A stretch of 64,000 bases of DNA from Eunapius fragilis. Lineage: Eukaryota > Porifera > Demospongiae > Spongillida > Spongillidae. The stretch spans positions 2,200,090 through 2,264,089 of the forward strand of contig OY811971.1 of NCBI GenBank assembly GCA_963681505.1, in the 5' to 3' direction. The notes under the pieces were generated by a model. It was not told where the DNA came from. It did no database searches and worked only from the letters and a program-made list of their open reading frames with translations. The position numbers and the translations under genes are program-made. The number at the start of each line of letters is the position of its first letter. Positions within the stretch are counted from its first letter, which is position 1. This document shows, piece after piece, positions 22,858 to 33,793 of the stretch.

Positions 22858-23640
22858 GACCATATTGCTGGCCCTTCTGAGCATACACCTTCCCCAGGTC
22901 TATATCTGTGCACAGTCTGATCTTTCCATCCACGTTACACTTCGCATTGTTATTAATGGTCTTCCAACTCTGGTACTTCCAAAATGTGCATTATGAATTA
23001 GTGTGAAGTAGTGGTTGGGAGTGATCCAGTGATAGGACGGACTAAGTTCTTGCCTTTAGTGTTTTTTCTTTGGCCTTGTGGTTGGTTCTGTGTCCTCCTG
23101 ATCACAAAAGGCATGAGACTGTGGAGGGGGGGAAAGGGGGCATCTTATCTTGATTCCTATTTCGCTCTCTTCGAGCGGTATCCTAGCAACGTTGTTGATG
23201 TGTCTGAACCTGTCAAACCTATGCACAAAGGTAAGCAGCTGGCTGAAAAAATATCCAGGAGATCAACCACACCCACCATCTGCTAACAACCACCATTACA
23301 TTCCTGTGATCCATAATCTTTGGGAGTAGTGGCCTTATGGAAGGACACACCTTACACTTCAAAAAGTTAGTACCTGCAGCAGTTGTAAGAGCCTTCCACC
23401 TGCTCCTGTCTCTCCATCCTCATCATGGTCTTGCTGGTAGGTACCATAAGACCACAATGACAAGTAGCAAGTCAGCATCTAACAGGTGTGGTAGAGATAA
23501 CTATGGTTACTGGTTGTCATGGTTACAGGTATTAAAGACTACAATAAAATAAAAATGCAAAAAAAAAAAGAATTATGCATATTGTATTAATTACATTCAG
23601 TTTCATGTTATGCTGTAATGTGTACACGCTTTCATGTATC
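22858..23640. other. FEN1 downstream region, one unassigned open frame
   Basis: A plus-strand open frame at 23011-23286 includes YLDSYFALFERYPSNVVDVS; I do not recognise it. From about 23430 the sequence is GTAGCCATGG-type repeat leading to the end of zinc-finger gene C. Confidence 0.3.
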
Positions 23641-23649
23641 ATGCATTGG

Positions 23650-24348
23650 TCATTGTGGCTGGGAGTAGGGGCAGTACTGGAGATGATGCTTCAAACCACT
23701 CTTGGTCACATATTTCTTGTCACATCCTTCAGAGGGACATCTTAACTTCTCACCAAGGTGTTTTCTGCCATGCCTTTTCAGATCAGAAATGGACCTGAAA
23801 GATTTCCTGCAGAAACACTTATAAGGTCGATCATTGCTGTGGACCATCATATGGTATGTGAGACTTTCTCTGTAGGAATACAGCTTGTTGCAAATAGTAC
23901 ACTTGAATCTTCTGGCTTCTGCGTGGACAACCATGTGCTTATTCAGAGTTCCCTTTTGGCCAAATGCCTTCCCACATTCAGAACACTGATAGTTCTTTTC
24001 TTTTGTATGGACTACCATGTGCGTTTTCAGATGTTCCTTTTGTCCAAATGCCTTCCCACATTCAGAACACTGATAGTTCTTTTCTTGCGTATGGACAACC
24101 ATGTGCTTTTTCAGATTATCATTACGACCAAATGCCTTCCCACATTGAGAACACAGATAGTTCTTTTTACTTGTATGGACAATCATGTGTTTCTTCAGAT
24201 CTGCGTTACGAGCAAATGCCTTCCCACATTCAGAACACTGATAGCTCTTTTCTTGCGTATGGACAACCATAGGCGCTTTCAGATGTCCCTTTTGACCAAA
24301 TGCCTTCCCACATTCAAGACACTCATGCTTTTTTGCAGCCGTGTTCAT
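23650..24348 (-). CDS. C2H2 zinc-finger protein C
   Basis: A 232-codon frame from the conserved ATG at 24348 (MNTAAKKHEC); an upstream in-frame extension is not conserved in sister copies. It has five variable fingers and the three-finger tail. In finger 1 the first zinc-binding His is replaced by Pro (LKAPMVVH), so four variable fingers probably fold. Helices include RNADLKK, RNDNLKK, QKEHLKT and QKGTLNK. Linkers vary (TQEKSYQC, TSKKNYLC). It is probably a nuclear DNA-binding protein, and the frame is intact. Confidence 0.8.
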   Translation of the reverse strand: MNTAAKKHECLECGKAFGQKGHLKAPMVVHTQEKSYQCSECGKAFARNADLKKHMIVHTSKKNYLCSQCGKAFGRNDNLKKHMVVHTQEKNYQCSECGKAFGQKEHLKTHMVVHTKEKNYQCSECGKAFGQKGTLNKHMVVHAEARRFKCTICNKLYSYRESLTYHMMVHSNDRPYKCFCRKSFRSISDLKRHGRKHLGEKLRCPSEGCDKKYVTKSGLKHHLQYCPYSQPQ

Positions 24349-24719
24349 CTTCCTTGGGTGAGCTATATATTTGTATAACAATAACATTTGGCAGTTAATA
24401 GAATACAACAGTAGACACTAATTTTCAGCACTACAACCAATGAGGGGGCGGGCCATGTGATTTAACCTCATCATCAAACCATCCCGTGCACGGTAACAAA
24501 GTGAAGCCTATACCAGACTTGTTCATGTTACGTCAGTCGGGGAGTGAAATTAGAGGCTTCCAAAATGGTGCCCCATTCCCCCCTCCCACCGACTACGCCG
24601 CCCGCTCTACAAACTCTCTCTCGATAGACGTATCAGAGAACGTATTGTAAGATCCACCATGACTAAGACCAGCTTTCAAAATCTCAAACCGCATGCATGG
24701 ACAAAGGGAGCCGATGGTA

Positions 24720-24990
24720 TCAAGCGCCACACGTTGAATGATTTTAGTAGACTCTATGCTTCATGCATCATTATGATTTTGTCGGATGATTATATAGATG
24801 ATAGATCATACCATCAATATAGTATACTATCTCTGCCGGTACAAAACACTTACAACTGGTCACACTGGTTTTCCTCCCTCTTTCAGCAGCCATATATATG
24901 AACTCCACGTTAATAACCAGTGGAATAATATTTTGGGAGAATCACGTGCAGTGAATCTTATAGAAATTATATAACTACACACTCTGATCG
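24720..24990 (-). promoter_or_regulatory. Conserved upstream block, copy 3
   Basis: Same elements as 12290-12500 (ACTGGTCACACTGGTTTTCC, CTCTTTCAG, TCACGTG), 0.4-0.6 kb upstream of zinc-finger gene C. Confidence 0.4.
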
Positions 24991-25239
24991 TACAATAGAT
25001 GGCATATAAAAAATGAAATGGGACTGAAAAATGAAATAGGCCTATGTAATTTATGTTTAGTGCACTCCTGACCAATGCGGATTAAAGGCCTACCTTCAAT
25101 TCAAGGAAGCGTTGGAGAGATCATTTTCTATAATAATCTTAATTTGAAACTCTATGTAGTTAATTGAATTACATTGCAACAATTACATTCCATTTCATGT
25201 TATGCAGCAATGTGTACATGATTGATTCTGTGTGCCATA

Positions 25240-25925
25240 TCATGCATTGGTCATTGTTGCTTGGGAGTAGGAGCAGTACTGGAGATGATGCCTCAAACCA
25301 CTTATGGTCACATATTTCTTGTCACATCCTTCAAAGGGACATCTTAACTTCTCACTAAGGTGTTTTCTGCCATGCCTTTTCAGAGCAGAAATGGATCCGG
25401 ACCTGAAAGATTGCCTGCAGAAACACTTATAAGGTCGATAATGCGGACCAGCATATGGTATGTGAGACTTGATCTGTAGGAATAGGCAAATAGTACACTT
25501 GAATCTTCTAACTCCTGTGTGAACAACCATGTGACTCGTCAGGTATTCCTTTAGGCCAAATGCTTTCCCACTTTCAGAACATACATAGTTCTTTTCACCC
25601 ATATGGATAACCATGTGTTTCTTCAGATCTGCCTTACGACCAAATGCCTTCCCACATTCAGAACACTGATAGTTCTTTTCTTTTGTATGGACAACCATGT
25701 GCGTTTTCAGATGTCCTTACGACCGAATGCCTTCCCACATTCAGAACACTGATGGTTCTTTACTTGTGTATGGACAACCATGTGTCTCTTCAGACTGTCC
25801 TTTCAGACTAAATGCCTTCCCACATTCAGAACACTGATAGTTCTTTTCTTTTGTATGGACAACATGTGCCTTGTCAGATCTCCCTTAAGACCAAATGCCT
25901 TTCCACATTCAGCATACTTGTGCTT
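25240..25925 (-). pseudogene. C2H2 zinc-finger gene D, frameshifted
   Basis: The copy has lost the start region and carries at least two frameshifts in the variable fingers (near 25710 and 25862). A deletion in the tail turns CTICNKQYSY into CTICLFLQIK. The last fingers are still recognisable (RPYKCFCRQSFRSG and KYVTISGLRHH). A GC-box-like block follows upstream at 25995-26022. Confidence 0.75.
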
Positions 25926-26461
25926 TTCGAAATAGAATTTGCAAAAACACTAATTTATGTTTTATGCCAGCACTCTAACTAATCACATTACCACTAAGCG
26001 GGCGGGACATGTGATTTAACCCTACACAACCAATTATTTTCAACCTGTTCCGACCCTAATATATCAGGATTGTTTTGACCCAGGCGGGCAATACCCTGGA
26101 CCAGGGAAGAATTGATCGGGCCTGAACCAACCTGAATCACCCCTGTACCAGGACTGGTAAGGCCATTCAAAGCGTGATCTCTATGCTATAGCATAAAATT
26201 TATTGCTAGTTATTTATTGTTTTCATTTTTTGACAAAAGATTCATTGAAAAACAACATTACAAATACGTCCATACATCACTTCACACCAGGTTTGATGAT
26301 ACGATGATTGCCATTATTTGCCACTGTAAAGTAGGAATGAAGTTATAAACGACACTTTTGCATGCCTTACTTACGTGTGGAAGATGTGTTTCTGGTGTTT
26401 TAACCAGTGAATGTCTCTGTTTTAACGTACACTGCAAGATAGCTATATAGTGAAGGAATAG

Positions 26462-27066
26462 ATAAGCATGGCTGTGACACACATGTGTCACAGCCAATCA
26501 CAGCCATGCTACACCATGTGTCACTGCCATGCTACACGCATGTGACACAGCCATGCTACACGCATGTATCACAGCCATGCTACACACATGTGTCACTGCC
26601 ATGCTACACACATGTGTCACAACCATGCTACACCCATGTGTCACAACCATGCTACACCCATGTGTCACTGCCATGCTACACCCATGTGTCACTGCCATGC
26701 TACACCCATGTGTCACACATGCTACCCCCATGTGTCACAGCCATGCTACACCCATGTGTCACAACCATGCTACACCCATGTGTCACTGCCATGCTACACC
26801 CATGTGTCACTGCCATGCTACACCCATGTGTCACACATGCTACCCCCATGTGTCACTGCCATGCTACACCCATGTGTCACAGCCATGCTACACCCATGTG
26901 TCACAGCCATGCTACACCCATGTGTCACACATGCTACCCCCATGTGTCACACATGCTACCCCCATGTGTCACAGCCATGCTACACCCATGTGTCACAGCC
27001 ATGCTACACCATGTGTCACAGCCATGCTACACCCATGTGTCACAGCCATGCTACACCATGTGTCAT
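26462..27066 (+). repeat. 24-bp minisatellite (CATGCTACACCCATGTGTCACAGC)
   Basis: About 25 copies of a 24-bp unit. Because 24 is a multiple of three, all plus-strand frames stay open and give long spurious proteins with Met-Leu-His or Cys-His-Ser repeats. The unit includes ACACATGTGT-like palindromic cores. Confidence 0.9.
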
Positions 27067-27299
27067 AACCAATCATATATCTCTACAACTACACGTACTA
27101 AAAAACAACTACACACGATATGCATGCCAGTCCAATCGATCTTTGGTGGCTCAAAAAAGAATTATCAACAGCCAAAACCTTTCACACATTCTCGTGTACA
27201 AAAAGGTTGTCAGTGCTTAGTACTACTCTTGTATACTTACTTGTCAGAGGACAACATCAGTTTCCATCTGCCTGCTTCTCTGCTTCCATGTCCACCCAG

Positions 27300-27475
27300 T
27301 GCGTCTGAATGGAATATCATAATCACATTCTACCTTCACCAATCACACACTCTACCCTCACCAATCTCACTCCACCCTCACCAATCACAAACTCCACCAT
27401 CACCAATCTCAATCCACACACACCAATCACACACTCCACCCTCACCAAACACTCTACCATCACCACATATAACAC
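27300..27475. repeat. 20-22 bp minisatellite fragment
   Basis: A short block of the same CACCCTCACCAATCACA unit, directly abutting and truncating the DDE transposase remnant at 27481. Confidence 0.75.
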
Positions 27476-27480
27476 TACCC

Positions 27481-28900
27481 TGATGCCACGGCAATGAAAA
27501 CCTTGAAAACCTTGACAGTATTATGCTTTTTGTAATTTGAATATGTGGCAGCTCTTGCTTGATATGAAAGTGGGCGTTCAATAAAGACTTCAAAACAGTC
27601 AATTATGCATCTTGCATTTTGGAAATAAGGTTTAAATACACCTGGCAATCTTTCCCTCAGTAGTTCTGCATCAGGCCATATAATAAGTTGCTGAAGATTG
27701 ACATACAAAAGGTCTATACACTTATGAAAAGATTTACTAACTGATGCAAGATGAAGATTAAAACGGTATGCTAAATCTCTGAATGGATGATTTAGCCGTA
27801 ACTTAACCAAACAAGTAAACAAACTATTCTCTGCTTTTTTGTGATCTGAAGTATGGTTTCACAATGTCATAAAGTGTTAGGAACAATGCAAATCTTGGAA
27901 GACCTGTAAAGAAGCATGTTTTATCATCATTATTTGCAATGACATTTGCTCCAAATCTTGCTTCATTTAACTCAGTGTTCACACATAACAGCTGGTGTCT
28001 AAGAATTGTATTTGCACTTTTAAGTTCATGACAGATTTTTTCTAGGGCATTATAGCCAAGACAGTTATCATCATCACCACCATCACTTTCATCACCACCA
28101 CCATCATCACAAGTAACAGTTACATCACCACCACTATCATCACAAGTATCTCCTTCATTGTCACAACTGCGACCATCATTACCATCACAAAGAACATCAT
28201 CATCACTACTGCCACCATCACCACATCACAAAAAAAATCTTCATCTTCATCACTACTGCCACCATCATCGCAAGTATCACCTTCATCATGATTACGACCA
28301 CCATCGCCATTACAAAAAAAAACATCATCAACTTCCACACAACCAGTATCACGTTCATCAACATCACCATTGTTAGCACAATTACCATGATCATCAGATG
28401 CATCTCCTTCACATTGATCAAAGCCAACTGACCCAATTCCTGTACCAAATTCACCAATAGAACATCCTATCTCAACAATGTTAGAACTAGCATTGGAGTG
28501 TTCACCTGTACCATCACTCTGCACAATCTCATTGCACGCGTTCACAGGTTGATTTGGAGGCCTTGAAAAGATTAATGGCACAAAATCAATGTGACTGTGG
28601 TCACGAGATGGTTGCCCTAGGTTAAAAAAAAAAGTTTATGCTATGTTAGAATGGCTTTTATCTCGTACCTGTAACGAAATGTTTATTGCAAATACGGCTA
28701 TGTGGTGATGTACTGACGAATCCGATCGCTGCAATCCATCGTTTCCTCTGAAATCCATCCGCTGGGATACGAAATAGACAGATCTTTTTCTTAAGCACCT
28801 CAAAGTGCAGAAAAGCTTAGGCATTACACCGTGCTCGACACAATTAATAAACGATGACGTAAAAATAGTTAGGACACCAAAAAACATGGCGGCGAGTGTT
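27481..28900 (-). pseudogene. THAP-domain DDE transposase (IS5/Harbinger-like), decayed
   Basis: Reading the minus strand from about 28896: a THAP zinc-finger region with LFRIPADGFQRKRWIAAIGF and ICNKHF, followed by an apparent intron (28676-28616, GT/AG) and a DFVPLIF linker. An acidic low-complexity tract comes next (28380-28060), then a coiled segment, a TGLPRFALFLTLYDIV helix, a helix-turn-helix (LAYRFNLHLASVSKSFHKC), and the first DDE region (IIDCFEVFIERP ... TYSNYKKHNT). Defects are an in-frame TAA in the THAP domain, a frameshift at an A-run near 27838, and truncation after the first catalytic region. The family pairs DNA binding by THAP with DDE_Tnp_4 catalysis. Confidence 0.75.
28060..28370 (+). 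repeat. CATCAC/CACCAT low-complexity tract
   Basis: A trinucleotide-like array of CAT, CAC and ACC units inside the transposase linker; on the minus strand it codes Asp/Glu/Gly-rich sequence, in other frames Val/Met or His. Confidence 0.75.
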
Positions 28901-29110
28901 ATGAACCTTCCCGGTATGACACTGCAACCCCTCTATTAGAAAGCGCAAATATTATGACACGGACAATACTCTGGACCCCAGACCCTGGTCACGTAATCCA
29001 TCCTGGAAACATGCAATATCATATGTATGTATCAAGGTACATGCCTGATCACCTTCAAGCAACCTCCCTAACAACGTTATGACACAATGGCATGATCAAT
29101 TCAAGTGAAC

Positions 29111-29319
29111 CTACAAATGTCACCAATCTCTGCCTCATCATCAGCTAAAAAAGAGGCAGAGGCAGTCATGTAATATTTGGCCACACCCACACATATATAT
29201 ATAGTGACACTCACCCCCTCCTCCTGCTCCATCAACCACTGTTGGACTTCAGCTGACGTCTCTACGTGCTCCACCTGCCCCACAATCCTTGGCATCTGTG
29301 TTAACCCTGTGCTGCCAAC
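29111..29319 (-). pseudogene. NBN: NBN-like exons M and R, copy 5
   Basis: Exon M (29319-29215) is intact with both splice sites. Exon R (about 29144-29111) lost the first ten bases and reads ADDEAEIGDICR, so the acidic DDIFR motif is damaged. A candidate terminal exon (TTAG, GGAGGTTGCTTGA) lies near 29055-29070. An AT repeat (ATATATATAT) is inserted in the intron between them. Confidence 0.5.
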
Positions 29320-29470
29320 CTAATCATAAAAAGCTTTATCATATGATCACCGTATCCGCCGCTGTCCAACCACCTCTACACCATCATCCACAAACACCAC
29401 CCTCACCAATCAAACACCACCCTCACCAATCACACTCCACCCTCACCAATCACACATCACTCTTTCACCT

Positions 29471-29632
29471 TGTTGCAAATAGTACACTTGAATCTTCTGA
29501 TTCCTATGTGAACAACGATGTGTGTCTTCAGAGTTCCCTTATGGCCAAATGCCTTCCCACATTCAGAACACTGATATCTCTTTTCTTTTGTATGGACAAC
29601 CATCAGACGTCCCTTATGACCAAATGCTTTCT
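29471..29632 (-). pseudogene. Zinc-finger gene E, remnant of about two fingers
   Basis: The minus strand keeps one complete finger (QCSECGKAFGHKGTLKTHIV), the start of the tail finger (RRFKCTICNK) and a broken upstream finger. Both ends are lost: minisatellite replaces the tail and the upstream block starts within 20 bases. Confidence 0.65.
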
Positions 29633-29669
29633 TGGTAACAAGCGCCATACGTGGAATAAATTTAGTAGA

Positions 29670-29890
29670 CCCAATGCTGTACTTCACTATGACTGTTCGT
29701 ACAAGAGATGATTATGTATACTATGCCGGTACCAAGTTAACTGGTTTCATCGGTTTTCCACCCTCTTTCAGCCTCAATATGACTTACCAATAAAAGGAAA
29801 ATAGACACGTGACATCAATACGACTACGACGTTAATATCATGCGGAAATTAATTTCGCTGTCTTGGAGTATCACGTGTCATGTAGTAATG
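29670..29890 (-). promoter_or_regulatory. Conserved upstream block, copy 4
   Basis: Keeps AACTGGTTTCATCGGTTTTCC, CCTCTTTCAG and two CACGTG-type boxes. The gene it would serve is only the remnant E. Confidence 0.35.
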
Positions 29891-30088
29891 AAATCATTTT
29901 CCAGGTATTAGGTAATGCCCACACACCTCATGCGCTCTTGATTTTTATAATAAGCGCTACGTGCTATTAACAACAAGCAGTCAATGTAATAGAAACATGT
30001 GTGTAGCAAGGTACATGCTTGATCACCCTCATATTAACGTAATGATACAATGGTGCGATTATAACATGAACGGTACATTCAAGTTTAC

Positions 30089-30280
30089 CTAAAAATGTCA
30101 TCAATCTCTGCCTCATTCTCAGAAGGTTCTCTCTAAAAAAAGGGGCAGAGGTAGTCACGAGATGTTTGGCCACACCCACACATCACCCCCCTCTTCATGC
30201 TCAGTCAACCCCTGTTGGACTTCAGCTGACTCCACCAGCCCAACAATCCTTGGCACCTGTGTTAACCCTGTGCTGCAGAC
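30089..30280 (-). pseudogene. NBN: NBN-like exons M and R, copy 6 (deleted)
   Basis: Exon R (30132-30089) encodes REPSENEAEIDDIFR. Exon M (30280-30187) lost the codons for HVET and reads LVESAEVQQGLTEHEEG, with donor GTGATG. The same internal deletion occurs in copy 9 (52529-52621), so both come from one damaged ancestor. Confidence 0.5.
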
Positions 30281-30627
30281 CTAATTTTTAAGAAAGATTT
30301 AACATTTAATGTTTAAAAGGTGGCAAATTTATATCTGTGTGATGAGAGTCCTGAGGTGGCATGTTTGACAAGATTCCTGAAAGGCGGCTGCAGATGTGTT
30401 AATAACACCACTGAATAACATCACATGCTGTTTGCTATTGGATTTTTAATGCAGAAACACAATATAATCAAAAATATTTGTGGCTACCCCAATGAGTACA
30501 GTGCTCCCAATACCCCTACCTGAAGTGGGCGGACACCCTATCCCACAAAAACCTTGTTCCCCTCCCCCGCCTTTCTCACTGGCAGAGGCAGATGATGCTG
30601 GCCACACCTACACATAGTGACACTCAC

Positions 30628-30730
30628 CCCCTCCTCCTGCTCCATCAACCACTGTTGGACTTCAGCTGACGTCTCTACGTGCTCCACCTGCCCCACAACT
30701 TGGCATCTGTGTTAACCCTGTGCTGCCAAT
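30628..30730 (-). pseudogene. NBN: NBN-like exon M, copy 7 (acceptor lost)
   Basis: The donor GTGAGT is present, but the acceptor TTAG has become TTAA and two bases are missing within the exon, breaking the frame. No R exon follows. Confidence 0.5.
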
Positions 30731-30859
30731 TAATTTTAAAAAGCTTTAACATGTAATCACCACTGCAACCTCGCAGAACCACCATCACTACACTCAGTTC
30801 ATGGATGGATTACATAAATATTAAACAATATGCTGCTATTGATTCACCATACGCATACT

Positions 30860-33090
30860 ACTGTGCCACTCCAGCATCACTAATCACACTCCACCCTCAT
30901 CAATCACACTCTACCCTCAACAATCACACTCCACCCTCACCAAACAAACTCCATCCTCACCAGCCACACTCCACCCTCACCAATCAAACACTCCCCACAC
31001 AAATTGCACACCACCCTTACCAATCACACATTACACCCTCACCAATCACACTCCACCCGCACCAATCACACTCCACCCTCACCAATCAAACACTCCACCG
31101 TCATCAATCACATACACACCACAATTACCAATCACACCCTCACTCCACCCTCACTAATCACTCTACCCTCACCAATCACACTCCCCCATCACCAATCAAA
31201 CACTCCACACACAAATCACACACAACCCTTACCAAACACACCCTCACCAATCACACACTCCACCCTCACCAATCACACTCCACCCTCACCAATCACACTC
31301 CACCCTCACCAATCACACTCCACCCTCACCAATCACACTCCACCCTCACCAATCATACTCCACCCTCACCAATTAAACACTCCACACACATATCACACAT
31401 CACCCTCACGAATCACACACTCCACCCTCACCAATCACACTACCCTCACCAATCTCCCTCCACACACAAATCGCACCACTCTTACCAAATACACCCTCAC
31501 CAATCACACACTCCACCCTCATCAATCACACTCCACCCTCACCAGTCGCACTCCACCCTCAACAATCTAACACTCCACCACAAATCACACACCACCCTTA
31601 CCAAACACACCCTCACCAATCACACACCCACCCTCACCAATCATACACTCCACCCTCACCAATCACACTCCACCCTCACCAATCACACTCCACCCCACCA
31701 ATCACACTCCACCTTCACCAATCATACACTCCACCGTCATCAATCACACACACCACCCTCACCAATCACACCCTTACTAATCACACACTCCACCCTCATC
31801 AATCACTCTACCCTCACCAATCACACTCCATCCTCACCAATCTCACTCCACACACAAATCACACACCACTCTTACCAAACACACCCTCACCAATCACACA
31901 CCCCACCCTCACAAATCACACTCACCATCACCAATCAAACACTCCACCGTCATCAATCACACACACCACCCTCACCAATCACACCCTCACAAATCACACT
32001 CCACCCTCACCAATCAAACACTCCACCGTCATCAATCACACACACCACCCTCACCAATCACACCCTCACTAATCACACACTCCACCCTCATCAATCACTC
32101 TACCCTCACCAATCACACTCCACCGTCACCAATCACACTCCAACCTCAACATTCACACTCCACCCTCACCAATCAAACACTCCACCATCATCAATCACAC
32201 ATACCACCCTCACCAATCACACCCTCACTAATCACACACTCCACCATCACCAATCACACTCCACCCTCACCAATCACACTCCACCCTCACCAATCACACT
32301 CCACCCTCACCAATCAAACACTCCCCCGTCATCAATCACACACTCCACTCTCACCAATCACTCTACCCTCACCAATACACTCCACCCTCACAAATCTCAT
32401 CACAAACAATTTGCACACAACCCTTACCACACACCCTCACCAATCACACACCACTTTCACCAATCACACTCCACCCTCACCAATCACACCCCACCCTAAC
32501 CAATCACACTCCACCCTCACCAATCACACTCCACCCTCACCAATCACACTCCACCCTCACCAATCATACACTCCCCAGTCATCAACCACACACACCACCC
32601 TTACCAATCACACACACCACCCTCACCAATCACACTCCACCCTCACCGATCTCACCACACACAAATTGCGCACCACTCTAACCAAACACACTCACCAATC
32701 ACACACTCCACCCTCACCAATCGCACTCCACCCTCACCAATCACACTCCACCCTCACCAATCACACTACATTCACCAATCACACAATTCACCCTTAACAA
32801 TCACACTCCACTCACAACAATCACACAATTCACCCTCAGCAATCATACACTCCACCCTCACAAATCGTACACCCCACCCTCACCAATCACACCCATATAT
32901 GTAATACCAAACGACTTCCAACCACAATTACCTCAACAGGTACTTCACTCATCTTCCCTATGTCTTGTTCCATTGATCAAATACCACCATCACCAATCAC
33001 ACTCCACTCTCGCCAATAACACTCAACCTTCACCGATCATAAACACCACCCTCACCAATCACACACTCCACCCTCCCCAAGTACACATCT
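30860..33090. repeat. 20-22 bp minisatellite, largest block
   Basis: Over 2 kb of degenerate CACCCTCACCAATCACACTC copies, with a unique interruption at 32895-32990. It lies in the presumed intron between NBN-like exons K and M. On the minus strand most units contain GGTGAGGGTGG. The 564-codon plus-strand open frame is a repeat artefact. Confidence 0.95.
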
Positions 33091-33099
33091 CTCAGGTCT

Positions 33100-33560
33100 C
33101 ACTATCTTCTTTTGATGGATATATGAAGCCATCCTTTGTCATGACAGCGTCATACTTCACGCCACCATCCCAAGGCTCCGCCTCTGGCCCCTCCTCCTCC
33201 TCTTCCCCCTCCTTCCACAAGTCAGTCTCAGTCACCTATGACCCCTAGCCACCCATTCCAAAGGACAGGTTGAATGGAGACACGCCCACAGCAGCACGCA
33301 CACCAGACACAGAGGAATGGCTACTCCTGGCCACCATTGGGCTATTCCAGTTTATAATCGTACATGGGTACTGATTACTAATCTGCATACCACCGGATAA
33401 TAGCTAGTAATCTTAGAATACTAGTGGTTATCCGGAGGTATGCAGAGTATGTCATCAGTACCCCTGTACGATTTTAAACTGGAATAGCCCATTGAAAGGC
33501 CTCTGCTGCTGTCTTGTATTTTGGCCCTTCCATCTTCACTTCACCCCTGTGTTCCAAGTG
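33100..33560 (-). pseudogene. NBN: NBN-like exon K, copy 3, split by MITE
   Basis: The minus strand encodes VTETDLWKEGEEEE and KYDAVMTKDGFI, then the frame is interrupted by a 152-bp MITE at 33339-33490. A stop (TAG at 33246-33244) also replaces a Ser/Lys codon before VTETD. Not functional. Confidence 0.5.
33339..33490. mobile_element. 152-bp foldback MITE, 3-bp target duplication
   Basis: The ends GGGCTATTCCAG and CTGGAATAGCCC are inverted repeats that continue through most of the element. It is flanked by ATT at 33336-33338 and 33491-33493; sister K exons read across with a single ATT. The 3-bp duplication fits a PIF/Harbinger-type origin, tentatively. The element at 35002-37785 shares its ends. 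Confidence 0.85.
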
Positions 33561-33793
33561 AGGTACCCTCCACTACAGCAGCTGCCTTGTGTTTCCTGGT
33601 GCTCAATAAAGGGGAGGTGGCTGTCGGCATGGTGATCAGCCTAACTGGTCTGGCAGGGGTAGCCATGGTTACAGATATTAAAGACTACTATAAATAAATA
33701 AATGCAACAAAAAAAGAATTACATGGTGCAACAATTACATTCTGTTTCATGTTATGCAGTAATGTGTAGACACTTTCATGTATCATGCATTAG

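Noticed and set aside
26462-27066. Possible CRISPR-like array
   Set aside because: The 24-bp units are contiguous with no unique spacers, and the context is animal DNA.
28060-28581. Acidic Asp/Glu-rich protein or membrane-like Val/Met frame
   Set aside because: Low-complexity CAT/CAC tract inside the THAP-DDE remnant; only the acidic frame joins to the flanking transposase parts.
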